This document shows, piece after piece, positions 9,791 through 18,363 of a stretch of 64,000 bases of DNA. The DNA is from Streptomyces sp. SID13031 (lineage in GTDB: Bacteria; Actinomycetota; Actinomycetes; Propionibacteriales; Kribbellaceae): positions 264,524-328,523 of the forward strand of contig NZ_JAAGLV010000010.1 in NCBI RefSeq assembly GCF_010548305.1, written 5' to 3'. A program made the position numbers and the translations under genes. The notes beneath the pieces are model-generated. The model was not told the DNA's origin and made no database searches. It saw only the letters and a list, made by a program, of their open reading frames with translations. Each line of letters starts with the position of its first letter. The first letter of the stretch is position 1.

Positions 9791-10887
9791 CCACCGCGCC
9801 CAGGCTGAAGGTTGCCCCAAGCAAGCAAACCGCTGTCCACCCAGACCACGAGTAGAGCGTGGTCGACAGGATCGCGCCCAGTCCGCTGCCGGCCGAGTAG
9901 AAGATCATGTAGCCGCCGATGAGCCGGCTGCCGGCTGAAGGTCGCAACTCGATGATCCGGCTCTGGTTGCTGACATGCACGGCCTGTACTGCGAGGTCGA
10001 GCACGATCGCGCCGATCGCCAATGCCCACAGCGAGCGTGGGGTCCAGACGATCAGTAGCCAGCTCGATGCCAGCAGCACTGAAGCTCCCGTCGTCACCAG
10101 TTGCCCATGGCCCCGATCATTGAGTCGCCCAGCCGGTCCCGCAGCGAGTGCGCCTGCTGCCGCGATCAGTCCGAACGCCCCGATCTCCGTGTGCGTCAAT
10201 GACTGCTCGGTGAGTGGCAGAACCACCGAGCTCCACAAGGTACTGAAGGCCGCGAAGATGAAGAACGCCATGAGTGAGCGTGCCCTGAAGACCGGCTCCT
10301 CGCGCCAAAGAGTCACGGTCGAACGCAGCAGTGCGGGGTACGAAAGCTGAGCCCGAGGCTGCGGTGCTGCCTTGAACAACGACAGCGCGATCAGCAGGCT
10401 CAGCCCGCAGGAGATCAGGTAGACCGATCGCCAGCCGGCCAGGTCGGTCAGCAGGCCTGACGTCGTCCGGGCGAGGAGGATGCCGATCACGATGCCGCTG
10501 GTGACCGTGCCGACGGCGCGCCCTCGCTCAGCCGGGGCGCTCAGTGATGCAGCGAACGCGACCAGGGATTGAGTGACGACGGCGAGCAGGCCCACCGCGG
10601 CCAGGCCGATCAGCAACATCGCGGCATTGCGGGCGACCCCGACCAGCAGCAGGGCCACTGCGAGCAAGGCGAACTGCGCGCGGATCAGTCGGCGCCGGTC
10701 GAGAAGGTCTCCCAGCGGTACGAGGAAGAACAGGCCGAGTCCGTAGCCGAGCTGGGTGACGGTGACGAAGGCGCCGACCGTGCCCGGTGCGATGCCGAGA
10801 TCGGCGCCCATCGTGACCAGCAGCGGCTGGGCGAAGTACACGTTGGCGACCGCGACACCGGCCGCCACCGCCAGGAACAGCCTCTGA

Positions 10888-10933
10888 GGTTGCATCTTGC
10901 AACCGTATAGCGAAGTGGTAGCATTTTGCAACC
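10888..10933. promoter_or_regulatory. Twin HxlR operators over divergent promoters
   Basis: Two 17-bp inverted repeats stand 29 bases apart, centre to centre: GGTTGCA-TCT-TGCAACC at 10888-10904 and GGTAGCA-TTT-TGCAACC at 10917-10933. The region also holds mirror-image promoters: TTGCAA-N16-TAGCAT for the regulator and TTGCAA-N16-TATACG for the pump. Each ends 8-9 bases before its ATG. Binding at both sites would occlude both promoters, so autoregulation by the adjacent HxlR protein is the natural reading. Confidence 0.7.
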
Positions 10934-11371
10934 ATGGTCAAGCGAACGAGTTTCGGCGACGCGGACTGCCCGGTCGCGCGGTCCGTCGACGAGGTCGGCG
11001 ACTGGTGGTCGCTGCTGATCGTGCGGGACGCGTTCGACGGGAGCCGCCGGTTCGGTGAGTTCCAGCGCAGCCTCGGCGTCGCCAAGAACATCCTCAGCGC
11101 CCGGCTCAAAGCCCTCACCGACAACGGCATCCTCACCACGGAACCGGCCGGCGCCCACCACGAGTACGTGCTGACCGCCAAGGGTGAGGCGCTCTTCCCG
11201 GTCATCGTCGCGCTGCGCCAATGGGGTGAGGCCTTCTCCTTCGAGCCCGGCGAGCCGCACTCGGAGCTCCTCGACCGCCGCGACGGCAAACCGCTGAAAT
11301 CGTTGGAGATTCACGCTGCCGACGGCCGCCTCGTCACCCCCGCGGAGACCGAGGTCCGCAAGCTCGCCTGA
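10934..11371 (+). CDS. HxlR-family transcriptional regulator
   Basis: A 145-residue winged-helix regulator of the HxlR type. The diagnostic N-terminal DCPVARSVDEVGDWWSLLIVRDAFDGSRRFGEF-like region (residues 8-40) is present, with a conserved Cys at residue 15 that in some family members senses oxidants or electrophiles. The recognition helix follows (LGVAKNILSARLKAL, about 47-61), then the wing. It is encoded divergently from the MFS pump and presumably represses both genes through the two GGTWGCA/TGCAACC palindromes. No ribosome-binding site precedes the ATG, consistent with a leaderless mRNA. The inducing signal is unknown. Confidence 0.9.
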   Translation: MVKRTSFGDADCPVARSVDEVGDWWSLLIVRDAFDGSRRFGEFQRSLGVAKNILSARLKALTDNGILTTEPAGAHHEYVLTAKGEALFPVIVALRQWGEAFSFEPGEPHSELLDRRDGKPLKSLEIHAADGRLVTPAETEVRKLA

Positions 11372-11515
11372 CAGTAGGTGAGAGTTCCTCGTTACCCACC
11401 CGAAACGTCCGGGGGCGATTCGGAAACCGGAGTTTGTTCCGGGGGCAATCGTGCGGCAATCAGGCGGTCCTTCACTGGATGACATCCAGGCAGGACCGAA
11501 TCCCCGGGAGCCGAC

Positions 11516-12826
11516 ATGCCACAGGTCAGTCTTCGAGACGGCGCGCACTACCCGGTGGTCGTCGTCGGTGGCGGCCAGGCCGGGCTGGCGACGAGCTGGG
11601 AGCTGACCGCCTGCGGCCTCGACCACGTCGTCATCGAGGCCGACCGGGTCGGCAGCGAGTGGCGCAACCGTCGCTGGGACTCCTTCTGCCTGGTCACCCC
11701 GAACTGGCAGTGCCGCCTCCCCGGCTTCCCGTACTCCGGTCCGGATGGCGACGGCTTCATGCTCCGCGACGAGATCGTGGCCTACCTGGAGGAGTACGCG
11801 CACGCCTTCGACGTACCGCTGGCCGAAGGCGTCCGGGCGACGAGCCTGGAGCAGTCCGCGCAAGGCTTCACCCTGACCACGGACGCCGCCACCGTGACGG
11901 CCGACCAGGTCGTCCTCGCGACCGGCCCGTACCACCGACCGAAGCTCCCGCGTTTCGCCGAGCGCTTGCCCGACGGGGTGCAGCAGGTCCACTCGTCGCA
12001 GTACCGGAATCCCTCCCAGCTGGACGAGGGCGAGGTCCTCGTGGTCGGCACCGGCCAGTCGGGCTGCCAGATCGCCGAAGACCTGCACCTCGCGGGCCGC
12101 CAGGTCCATCTCGTGACGGGCTCAGCGCCGAGGGTCGCACGGTTCTACCGCGGTAAGGATGTCGTCGCCTGGCTCGAGGAGATGGGTTACTACGCCAAGG
12201 GGATCGACGAGTTCGACGACGTCGACGCCGTCCGGTTCCGGGTCAACCACTACGTCACCGGCCGCGATGGCGGTCGCGACATCGATCTTCGCCGGTTCGC
12301 GATGGAGGGCATGAAGCTCTACGGCCGGCTGGTCGGCACCGACGGCAGCACCCTCTCCTTCCAGCCTGACCTCAAAGCCAACCTCGATCACGCCGACGCG
12401 GTCTCCGAAGGCATCAAGGATTCCATCGACGCCCACATCGCCGCCGGCGGCATCGAGGCGCCGGACGAAGCCCGCTATCAGCCAGTCTGGGAACCGCCGA
12501 CAGAGCCGGAAAACCTAAGCCTGCAAGGCATCAGCGCCGTCGTCTGGAGCACCGGTTTCAGTCGCGACGACGGCTGGATCCGCGTCCCGGTCTTCGACGG
12601 TCGCGGCTACCCGACACATCACCGCGGGGTGACGAGCGTCCCCGGTCTGTACTTCGTCGGCCTGCCCTGGCAGCACACCTGGGGCTCCGGCCGCTTCGGT
12701 GGCGTGGCCGACGACGCGGCGTACCTGGCCGAGCAGATCGTCCAGCGCCGGATGCAGACCGGCGTCCGCTGGATCGCCGGGCTGCCCCGCTCTCAACAGT
12801 CTCATTCAACTCCGGCAGTTGCGTAG
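11516..12826 (+). CDS. Flavin-dependent oxidoreductase, MSMEG_0569 family (NitH-like)
   Basis: A 436-residue flavoprotein monooxygenase-like enzyme and first gene of the nitrilase operon. The FAD-binding Rossmann motif GGGQAGLA is at residues 19-26, and a second dinucleotide site for NADPH (VVGTGQSGCQIAE) lies near 178-190. The WDSFCLVTPNW segment is characteristic of the MSMEG_0569 family, always found in Nit1C-type clusters. The reaction is unknown; an oxidation that produces or consumes a nitrile/aldoxime has been supposed from context. It starts at ATG 11516, 144 bases after the HxlR gene, and this gap should hold the operon promoter. The amidohydrolase gene follows ten bases after its stop. 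Confidence 0.85.
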   Translation: MPQVSLRDGAHYPVVVVGGGQAGLATSWELTACGLDHVVIEADRVGSEWRNRRWDSFCLVTPNWQCRLPGFPYSGPDGDGFMLRDEIVAYLEEYAHAFDVPLAEGVRATSLEQSAQGFTLTTDAATVTADQVVLATGPYHRPKLPRFAERLPDGVQQVHSSQYRNPSQLDEGEVLVVGTGQSGCQIAEDLHLAGRQVHLVTGSAPRVARFYRGKDVVAWLEEMGYYAKGIDEFDDVDAVRFRVNHYVTGRDGGRDIDLRRFAMEGMKLYGRLVGTDGSTLSFQPDLKANLDHADAVSEGIKDSIDAHIAAGGIEAPDEARYQPVWEPPTEPENLSLQGISAVVWSTGFSRDDGWIRVPVFDGRGYPTHHRGVTSVPGLYFVGLPWQHTWGSGRFGGVADDAAYLAEQIVQRRMQTGVRWIAGLPRSQQSHSTPAVA

Positions 12827-12836
12827 GGCAATAGAC

Positions 12837-13655
12837 ATGTCGACATCCGACGCGCACCGGCATCTCGGTGTCCTCCCGGCCTACCCCTTCTACGGCGGCC
12901 CACCGGTCAGTCCCGACCTCACCGCCCGCGCCACCATCGACGAGTTGCTCGCCGACCTCGATGCCGAGGGCACCGACCGCGCCCTGGTGATCCCCAACTA
13001 CGGCGTACCGGACGTCGCGATCTCCTTTGGTTTCAACGAGCTCGTGGTCGAGGCGGCGGATCGTGACGACCGGATCCGGGCCGGCCTGTGGGTCTCGCCG
13101 CGACCGCAGGACGCCGAGCTGACGGCCAAGGCGCTCACCCTCGCGTCAGAGCCCGGCGTACGGGCGCTGAAGTTGAGCTTCCTGCTCGGCGGCCACCCGG
13201 CCGATGAGGACGTCCGGCCGCAGCTCGACGAGATCTTCAAGACGGCCAGGCGCAACAACCTGGTCGTCCACGTCCACACTTCGCCCGGCGCCGCGTCCGA
13301 TATCGATCACATCGGTCACCTGGTCGAGACGTACGCCGCTGACGTCGCGCTCCATCTCGTCCACTTCGGTGGCGGGATGAGCGGGCACATCAAGCTGATC
13401 GGCTCGCGCTTCTTCGACTGGATCGAGGCGGGAAAGCGCGTCTACACCGATCTGTCCTGGGCGATCGGCTTCGCCCCGGCCTGGCTGGCCGCCGAGATCG
13501 AGCGGCGTGGCATCGGCCACGACCGGGTGCTGTTCGCCAGCGACCAGCCCTGGGGCGACCACGCCGGCGAACTAGCCAAGGTCCGCGCCGCGATGGGCGA
13601 CGGCGAGCTCGGTGAGCTGGTCTTCCAGCGCACCTTCGAACACCTCTACGACTGA
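12837..13655 (+). CDS. Amidohydrolase (TIM-barrel metal hydrolase) of the nitrilase operon
   Basis: A 272-residue TIM-barrel hydrolase of the amidohydrolase-2 family. The metal ligands are visible: an N-terminal DAHRH (H-x-H, residues 5-9), HVHTSPG near 142, HLVHFGG near 170, and the catalytic Asp in FASDQPWG near 235. The family hydrolyses amides or decarboxylates via a bound metal. Its place between the flavoenzyme and the Sll0783-like gene suggests it acts on an intermediate or product of nitrile chemistry. I do not recall it as a standard member of the seven-gene Nit1C set, so it may be an accessory. The ATG at 12837 has AGGG eight bases upstream. Substrate unknown. Confidence 0.82.
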   Translation: MSTSDAHRHLGVLPAYPFYGGPPVSPDLTARATIDELLADLDAEGTDRALVIPNYGVPDVAISFGFNELVVEAADRDDRIRAGLWVSPRPQDAELTAKALTLASEPGVRALKLSFLLGGHPADEDVRPQLDEIFKTARRNNLVVHVHTSPGAASDIDHIGHLVETYAADVALHLVHFGGGMSGHIKLIGSRFFDWIEAGKRVYTDLSWAIGFAPAWLAAEIERRGIGHDRVLFASDQPWGDHAGELAKVRAAMGDGELGELVFQRTFEHLYD

Positions 13656-13695
13656 CCGCTCTACCAGAACACCCCAACCCCGCAAGGAGCAAGAC

Positions 13696-14217
13696 ATGCC
13701 CGAACTGGCCGAACTGACCGAGCTCGAGACCAAGAGCCTGGAAGAGATCCCGCACCCGTCCCTGGCGCAGGGCTCCAGCATCTACGGCGGTACGAAGGTC
13801 TTCCCCGACTACCAGGCCGAGGACGGCGAGACCTATTTCACCCTGGTGCACGGCATCGCGCACGAGTCGTCGGTGAGCTTCGTCGCGATCCTGCAGGCGA
13901 CCCGGGCACAGCGCAAGGGTTTCGAGTCGGCGATCTACTTCTACGGTCCCGGCTCGCTGAACTGTCTGGCGACGCGGGGCTTCCCGACCACCGGCAACTC
14001 GGCGTTCCCCGGCGAGCACAACATCAACGAGTCGCTGAAGACCTTCATCACCGAGGGCGGCAAGGTCTACTGCTGCCGGTTCGGGCTGTCGCTGCACGGC
14101 GCCCGCGAGGAGGACCTGATCGAGGGCGTCATCCCGACGCACCCGCTCGACGTCCAGGACGCGCTGATCCACTACGCCCGCAAGGGCGCCATCATCAACT
14201 CGACGTACATGTTCTGA
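13696..14217 (+). CDS. MSMEG_0572/Sll0783 family nitrogen-starvation response protein
   Basis: A 173-residue protein of the MSMEG_0572/Sll0783 family, a marker of Nit1C nitrilase clusters; in Synechocystis the sll0783 gene is strongly induced on nitrogen starvation. Highly conserved blocks are visible: KVFPDYQAEDGETYFTLVHG (about 35-54), the SLNCLATRGFPT Cys-containing motif (about 91-103) and GKVYCCRFG (about 117-125). The biochemical role is unknown. AAGGAG lies six bases upstream of the ATG at 13696. It is followed after ten bases by the radical SAM gene. Family call is strong through both sequence and neighbourhood. Confidence 0.88.
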   Translation: MPELAELTELETKSLEEIPHPSLAQGSSIYGGTKVFPDYQAEDGETYFTLVHGIAHESSVSFVAILQATRAQRKGFESAIYFYGPGSLNCLATRGFPTTGNSAFPGEHNINESLKTFITEGGKVYCCRFGLSLHGAREEDLIEGVIPTHPLDVQDALIHYARKGAIINSTYMF

Positions 14218-14227
14218 GGGGATGGTC

Positions 14228-15298
14228 ATGAGCGTTGGCACCGAAGAAACCCTGACAGCCCGGGCCGAGATGGCCGTGTACGGCGTACAGGTGGACGCGC
14301 CGGTCCGCCGCAGCAAGGGCGCCGGCCCGAGCGACGACGGGCACCTGGTCGTCGACGGTGCCAACGCGACCCTTCCGATCGTTGCTGACAGCCCCTACCA
14401 GGTGCGGGACGGCGCCGTGTTCCGCAACGGGCTCAACCTGGGGCTGTCGGTCGAGCCGGTCAGCCGGCCCAGGTTCTACGACCTGACGACGGCGGATGGC
14501 GTGCCGTACCAGCAGATCGCCTTGCTGCACGGGAAAGACGTGCTCGCCACCACCGTCGTCCAGACCTGCATCCGGTACGACGAATCGACGCGTTGCCGGT
14601 TCTGCTCGATCGAGGAATCGCTGCGTAGCGGTGCGACCGTCGCGGCCAAGACGCCCAAGCAACTGGCCGAGGTCGCCGAGGCGGCTGTGCGGCTCGACGG
14701 TATCAAGCAGATGGTGATGACCACGGGCACCACCACTGGCCCGGACCGCGGCGCGCGCAACCTGGTGCGCTGCGTCCGGGCGGTACTGGAAGCCGTTCCA
14801 GGCTTACCGATCCAGGTCCAGATCGAGCCGCCCGGCGACCTGTCCGTCATCACCGACCTGCACTCCGCGGGCGCAACCTCGATCGGCATCCACGTCGAGT
14901 CGCTGGACGATGAGGTCCGCCGCCGCTGGATGCCCGGCAAGTCGACCGTACCGCTCGCGGAGTACGACGCGGCTTGGGATGAGGCGGTCCGAGTTTTCGG
15001 CCACAACCGAGTCTCGACGTACCTCCTGATCGGTATGGGCGAAGACCCCGACGAGTTGGTCGCCGGTGCCGCCCGCCTGATCTCCCGAGGTATCTACCCC
15101 TTCGTAGTCCCACTTCGCCCGATGCTCGGCACTCTCGCCCGCACCGACGGTGTACTCCCACCCGACCCTCGCCTGGTCCGCGAAATCACCGCCCGCGTAG
15201 CCGCCCTGCTCACCGAAGCAGGGATGCGAGGCGCCGACCAATCCGCCGGCTGCGCGGCCTGCGGAGCCTGCAGCCTCCTCTCGGCAGCAGGCGCATGA
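14228..15298 (+). CDS. Radical SAM protein, MSMEG_0568 family (NitD-like)
   Basis: A 356-residue radical SAM enzyme of the nitrilase cluster. The iron-sulfur cysteines are spaced C-x8-C-x2-C (TCIRYDESTRCRFC, about residues 113-126) instead of the classical C-x3-C-x2-C; this spacing is, as I recall, characteristic of the family. The C-terminus has a GCAACGAC cysteine group that may bind a second cluster. It presumably cleaves SAM to a 5'-deoxyadenosyl radical, but the substrate is unknown. ATG 14228 is chosen over 14222 because GAGGGG lies six bases ahead of it and directly abuts the other. Its stop overlaps the next gene by four bases (ATGA). Confidence 0.88.
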   Translation: MSVGTEETLTARAEMAVYGVQVDAPVRRSKGAGPSDDGHLVVDGANATLPIVADSPYQVRDGAVFRNGLNLGLSVEPVSRPRFYDLTTADGVPYQQIALLHGKDVLATTVVQTCIRYDESTRCRFCSIEESLRSGATVAAKTPKQLAEVAEAAVRLDGIKQMVMTTGTTTGPDRGARNLVRCVRAVLEAVPGLPIQVQIEPPGDLSVITDLHSAGATSIGIHVESLDDEVRRRWMPGKSTVPLAEYDAAWDEAVRVFGHNRVSTYLLIGMGEDPDELVAGAARLISRGIYPFVVPLRPMLGTLARTDGVLPPDPRLVREITARVAALLTEAGMRGADQSAGCAACGACSLLSAAGA

Positions 15299-16710
15299 GC
15301 ACCGTGACTGATCCGGTACCGCCGCAGCTGACCGGAGTTCGGCGGGCCGCTGACGTCCTCGCCCTCCTGGGCGAGCCCCCTGCGGGGTCGAGGCCGTCCT
15401 TCCTCATCGAGGAAGCCGCCGACGCCGCGACCTTGCAGGCCTACTACGGCCTCCGCCGCCAGGCATTCGTCGACGCGCAAGGCCTGTTCACCGGCACTGA
15501 TCTCGACGACCGCGACGAGGACCCTCGCACAGTCGTCCTGATCGGCCGCTCGCACTCCGGCGAGGTGGTAGGCGGTGTGCGCCTGGGCCCGGCAACCTCC
15601 GGCCCGGACATCGGCTGGTGGCAAGGCGGCCGGCTGGTGACGGCCGGCCCGGCTGCAGGTGCTGGCGCCGCGTTGGTGAGGGCTGCGTGTGCAAGGGCTG
15701 AGGCGGCTGGTGCGCTGCGCTTCGACGCGACTGTCCAGACCACGACGCACCGCTTCTTCCAACGACTCGGCTGGGAAACCGTCCGGCCAGTGCAGGTCGC
15801 CGGCACGCCGCACGTACTGATGCGCTGGCCGATCGGCCGCATCCAACGCCTGACCGCAGCAACGAAGAGCGAGCTGGGCGATCTCTTGCAAGGAATCGGC
15901 CCAGCCGGATTCATCGGCGACGACGGCGCCCCCGTGCCCGGAAGCGACCTGATAGCAGCCTGCGACGCCATCGTTCCATCCCTGGTCGAGCGCGACCCCG
16001 AGTGGGCCGGCTGGTGTTCTGTGCTGGTCAACGTCAATGACTTGGCGGCGATGGGCGCCGCCCCGGTCGGGCTGCTCGATTCGATCGGGGCGAGGGACAG
16101 TAGCTTCGCAGCCCGGATCTTGAGCGGCCTCAGGCAGGCGGCGCACGCGTACGGCGTACCGGTGCTCGGTGGGCACACGCAGTTCGGCGTACCGGCTTCG
16201 TTGAGTGTCACCGCGCTCGGCAAAGCAGAACGCCCGGTACCAGGTGGCGGCGGCAAGTCGGGGGATGCAGTCAGGTTGACCGCTGACCTTGGCGGTGGCT
16301 GGCGCGCCGGCTATGCGGGCCGGCAATGGGATTCGACCACGCACCGGCGCAGCGATGAGCTGCAGGCGATGGTGAAGGCAGTCGGCCAAGCCCAACCCGC
16401 AGCGGCCAAGGACGTCTCGATGGCCGGCGTCGTTGGCACGCTCGGGATGCTCGCCGAGGCTAGCGGCTGCGCGGCAGTACTGGACGTCGCCGACATCCCC
16501 AAGCCGGCCAGCGCATCGATGGGCGACTGGCTGACCTGCTTCCCGGGCTTCGCGATGCTCACCGCCGGACCGCAGGAGCTGCAAGCAGGACCGGCGGAGA
16601 GCCGTGTGTGTGGGCAACTGACCGACGGCCAAGGAGTGAGCCTCCGCTGGCCGGATGGCGAGATCACCGAGGTCATCCCGGCCGGGGTGACCGGAATGGG
16701 AGCGGCATGA
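15295..16710 (+). CDS. MSMEG_0567/Sll0787 family GNAT-AIR synthase fusion protein
   Basis: A 471-residue two-domain protein. Residues 35-185 form a GNAT acetyltransferase-like domain (QAYYGLRRQAFVDAQGLF, then GGVRLGPA and the acetyl-CoA-loop region). Residues 190-470 resemble AIR synthase (PurM-like ATP-binding fold: VNVNDLAAMGAAPVGLLDSI, GGHTQFGVPASLSVTALG). In cyanobacterial and pseudomonad Nit1C clusters these occur as two genes (NitE and NitF); here they are fused as in mycobacteria. PurM-like proteins use ATP to activate an amide or carboxyl oxygen, which fits nitrile or amidine chemistry, but no reaction is established. It overlaps both neighbours by four bases, so it is strictly co-translated. 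Confidence 0.86.
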   Translation: MSTVTDPVPPQLTGVRRAADVLALLGEPPAGSRPSFLIEEAADAATLQAYYGLRRQAFVDAQGLFTGTDLDDRDEDPRTVVLIGRSHSGEVVGGVRLGPATSGPDIGWWQGGRLVTAGPAAGAGAALVRAACARAEAAGALRFDATVQTTTHRFFQRLGWETVRPVQVAGTPHVLMRWPIGRIQRLTAATKSELGDLLQGIGPAGFIGDDGAPVPGSDLIAACDAIVPSLVERDPEWAGWCSVLVNVNDLAAMGAAPVGLLDSIGARDSSFAARILSGLRQAAHAYGVPVLGGHTQFGVPASLSVTALGKAERPVPGGGGKSGDAVRLTADLGGGWRAGYAGRQWDSTTHRRSDELQAMVKAVGQAQPAAAKDVSMAGVVGTLGMLAEASGCAAVLDVADIPKPASASMGDWLTCFPGFAMLTAGPQELQAGPAESRVCGQLTDGQGVSLRWPDGEITEVIPAGVTGMGAA

Positions 16711-17546
16711 CCACCTTGCGGATGGCGGCCGTCGCCGCCAACTTCGACCGCGACCTCGAAGCCGACTTCCAGCGCATCGCCGGACTGATCGCCGAGGCTC
16801 GCGCTGCCGGAGTACAGCTCCTCGCCCTTCCCGAAGGCGCACTGGGCGGCTACTTGCTGAGCCTCGACGGTACTGCGGAGTCACCGCCGGCGTTTCAGCT
16901 GGACAGCAAGGAGATCTCGAGGCTCGCGCAACTGGCCGGCGACCTCACAGTGATCGCCGGGTACGCCGAGGCCGACGGCGGGCTGATCTACAACAGCGCC
17001 GTCTGCGTCAACGGCGACGGCGTCCTGGGCCACCATCGCAAGGTGCATCAACCGTTGCAGGAGGACGCGCACTACGCGGCGGGCGACCGCTTCGAGGCCT
17101 TCGATACGCCGGTCGGGCGGCTCGGCATGATGATCTGCTACGACAAGGCGTTCCCCGAAGCGGCGCGCACTCTCGCGATGGACGGGGCCCAGATCATCGC
17201 CTGCGTTTCTGCTTGGCCGGGCGCTCGGACCAACCCCGATCCCGATCTGGCGAAGGACCGCTGGAAGCGCCGCTTCGACCTCTTCGACCGCGCCCGCGCG
17301 CTCGAGAACCAGGTCGTCTGGTTGTCGGCCAACCAGTCCGGGATGTTCGGCGCGCTCCGCTTCGTGGCGAGCGCGAAGATCGTCGATCCCGGCGGCGAGA
17401 TCATCGCCGACACCGGCGTCACCGAGGGGATGGCGATCGCCGAGCTCGACGTGGAGGCGGCCCTCGAACAGGCCCGGCGGTCGATGGGGCACCTGCGCGA
17501 CCGACGGCCGGAGGCCTACGGGACGCCTGAGCTAGTACGGACCTGA
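16707..17546 (+). CDS. Nitrilase (Nit1C / Sll0784 type)
   Basis: A 279-residue carbon-nitrogen hydrolase with the full catalytic triad of the nitrilase superfamily: Glu43 (LALPEGALGGY), Lys112 (HHRKVHQP) and Cys144 (MMICYDKAFPE). It should hydrolyse a nitrile, via a cysteine thioimidate, to acid plus ammonia. Related NitC enzymes from Nit1C clusters have been linked to cyanide assimilation, and the Synechocystis enzyme takes aliphatic and aromatic nitriles. The start ATG overlaps the previous stop (ATGA). The next gene is a diverged duplicate with altered catalytic residues. The C-terminal strand pairing region (MAIAELDVEAALEQARR) is normal. Confident as an active nitrilase; substrate unknown. 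Confidence 0.92.
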   Translation: MTTLRMAAVAANFDRDLEADFQRIAGLIAEARAAGVQLLALPEGALGGYLLSLDGTAESPPAFQLDSKEISRLAQLAGDLTVIAGYAEADGGLIYNSAVCVNGDGVLGHHRKVHQPLQEDAHYAAGDRFEAFDTPVGRLGMMICYDKAFPEAARTLAMDGAQIIACVSAWPGARTNPDPDLAKDRWKRRFDLFDRARALENQVVWLSANQSGMFGALRFVASAKIVDPGGEIIADTGVTEGMAIAELDVEAALEQARRSMGHLRDRRPEAYGTPELVRT

Positions 17547-17547
17547 G

Positions 17548-18363
17548 GTGCTCAAGATCGGAGCTGTCGCGGCCGGCTTCACCCGGGATCTGGAGTTCGA
17601 CCTGGCCCGGGTGGAGCAGTTGATCCGGCACGGGCGGCGTGAGGAGGTACAGCTGCTGGTACTTCCGGACGCCGCGCTCGGTGGCTACCTCTCCGACCTG
17701 AGCCGCTCGGAACACGACGACCTGCCGCCTGCTCTCGAGCTGGACGATCCGCTGATCGCCAAGGTGATCGCGATGGCGGGGGAGATGGTGGTCTGCTTCG
17801 GTTTCTGCGAGGCCGCCGACGGCAACCGCTACAACACGGCGTTGTGCGTGACCGGCGACGGCGTACTGGGCCGGCATCGCAAGGTGCACCAGCCGCCGGG
17901 GGAGCGCGCCGTCTACTCGGCCGGCGACCGGTTCGAGGCCTTCGACACCCCGATCGGGCGGCTCGGCCTGATGATCGACTACGACAAGACGTTCCCGGAG
18001 TCGGCCCGCGCGCTCGCCGTCGACGGCGCCGAGCTGATCGGCTGCCTGAACGCGTGGCCGACGAGCATCACCAATCGCGCGCCCCGGATGAACGAGGACC
18101 GGCAGTCCCGCCTCTTCGACCTGTACGACCGGTCGCGCGCCGCCGAGAACCAGGTGTTCCTGGTCTCGTCCAACCTGACCGGCTCGATCGGCGGGATGCG
18201 TTTCCTCGGCCAGTCGAAGGTGGTCGGCCCCGGCGGCGACATCGTCGCCCGCACCTGGTCGAAGGCCGGGATCGCGATCGCGTCGGTCGACGTACGGGCC
18301 GAGATCGAGACGGCCCGGCGGGTGTTGCACCACCTCGACGAGCGACGCCCGGAGGCGTACTGA
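17548..18363 (+). CDS. Catalytically altered nitrilase paralogue (pseudo-nitrilase)
   Basis: A 271-residue nitrilase homologue encoded one base after the active nitrilase and clearly derived from the same ancestor (GDGVLGxHRKVHQP, AGDRFEAFDTPxGRLG and MGHL/LHHL...RRPEAY are shared). The triad is broken: Glu is replaced by Asp41 (VLPDAALGGY) and the nucleophilic Cys by Asp144 (LMIDYDKTFPE); Lys112 remains. The codon at position 144 is GAC, unambiguous in the DNA. Without the cysteine no thioimidate can form, so it cannot be a normal nitrilase. The reading frame is intact and translation is coupled, implying selection for a structural or regulatory role, for example hetero-oligomers with the active enzyme. 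Start is GTG. Confidence 0.88.
   Translation: MLKIGAVAAGFTRDLEFDLARVEQLIRHGRREEVQLLVLPDAALGGYLSDLSRSEHDDLPPALELDDPLIAKVIAMAGEMVVCFGFCEAADGNRYNTALCVTGDGVLGRHRKVHQPPGERAVYSAGDRFEAFDTPIGRLGLMIDYDKTFPESARALAVDGAELIGCLNAWPTSITNRAPRMNEDRQSRLFDLYDRSRAAENQVFLVSSNLTGSIGGMRFLGQSKVVGPGGDIVARTWSKAGIAIASVDVRAEIETARRVLHHLDERRPEAY

Noticed and set aside
10685..12109. A 474-codon open frame on the minus strand
   Set aside because: It crosses the MFS-HxlR operator region and is antisense to the regulator and flavoenzyme genes; its composition is that of a shadow frame.
15094..16884. A 596-codon open frame on the minus strand
   Set aside because: It is antisense to the radical SAM, GNAT-AIR synthase and nitrilase genes, has an Arg/Pro-rich low-complexity composition and no family signature; long shadows like this are expected at such GC content.
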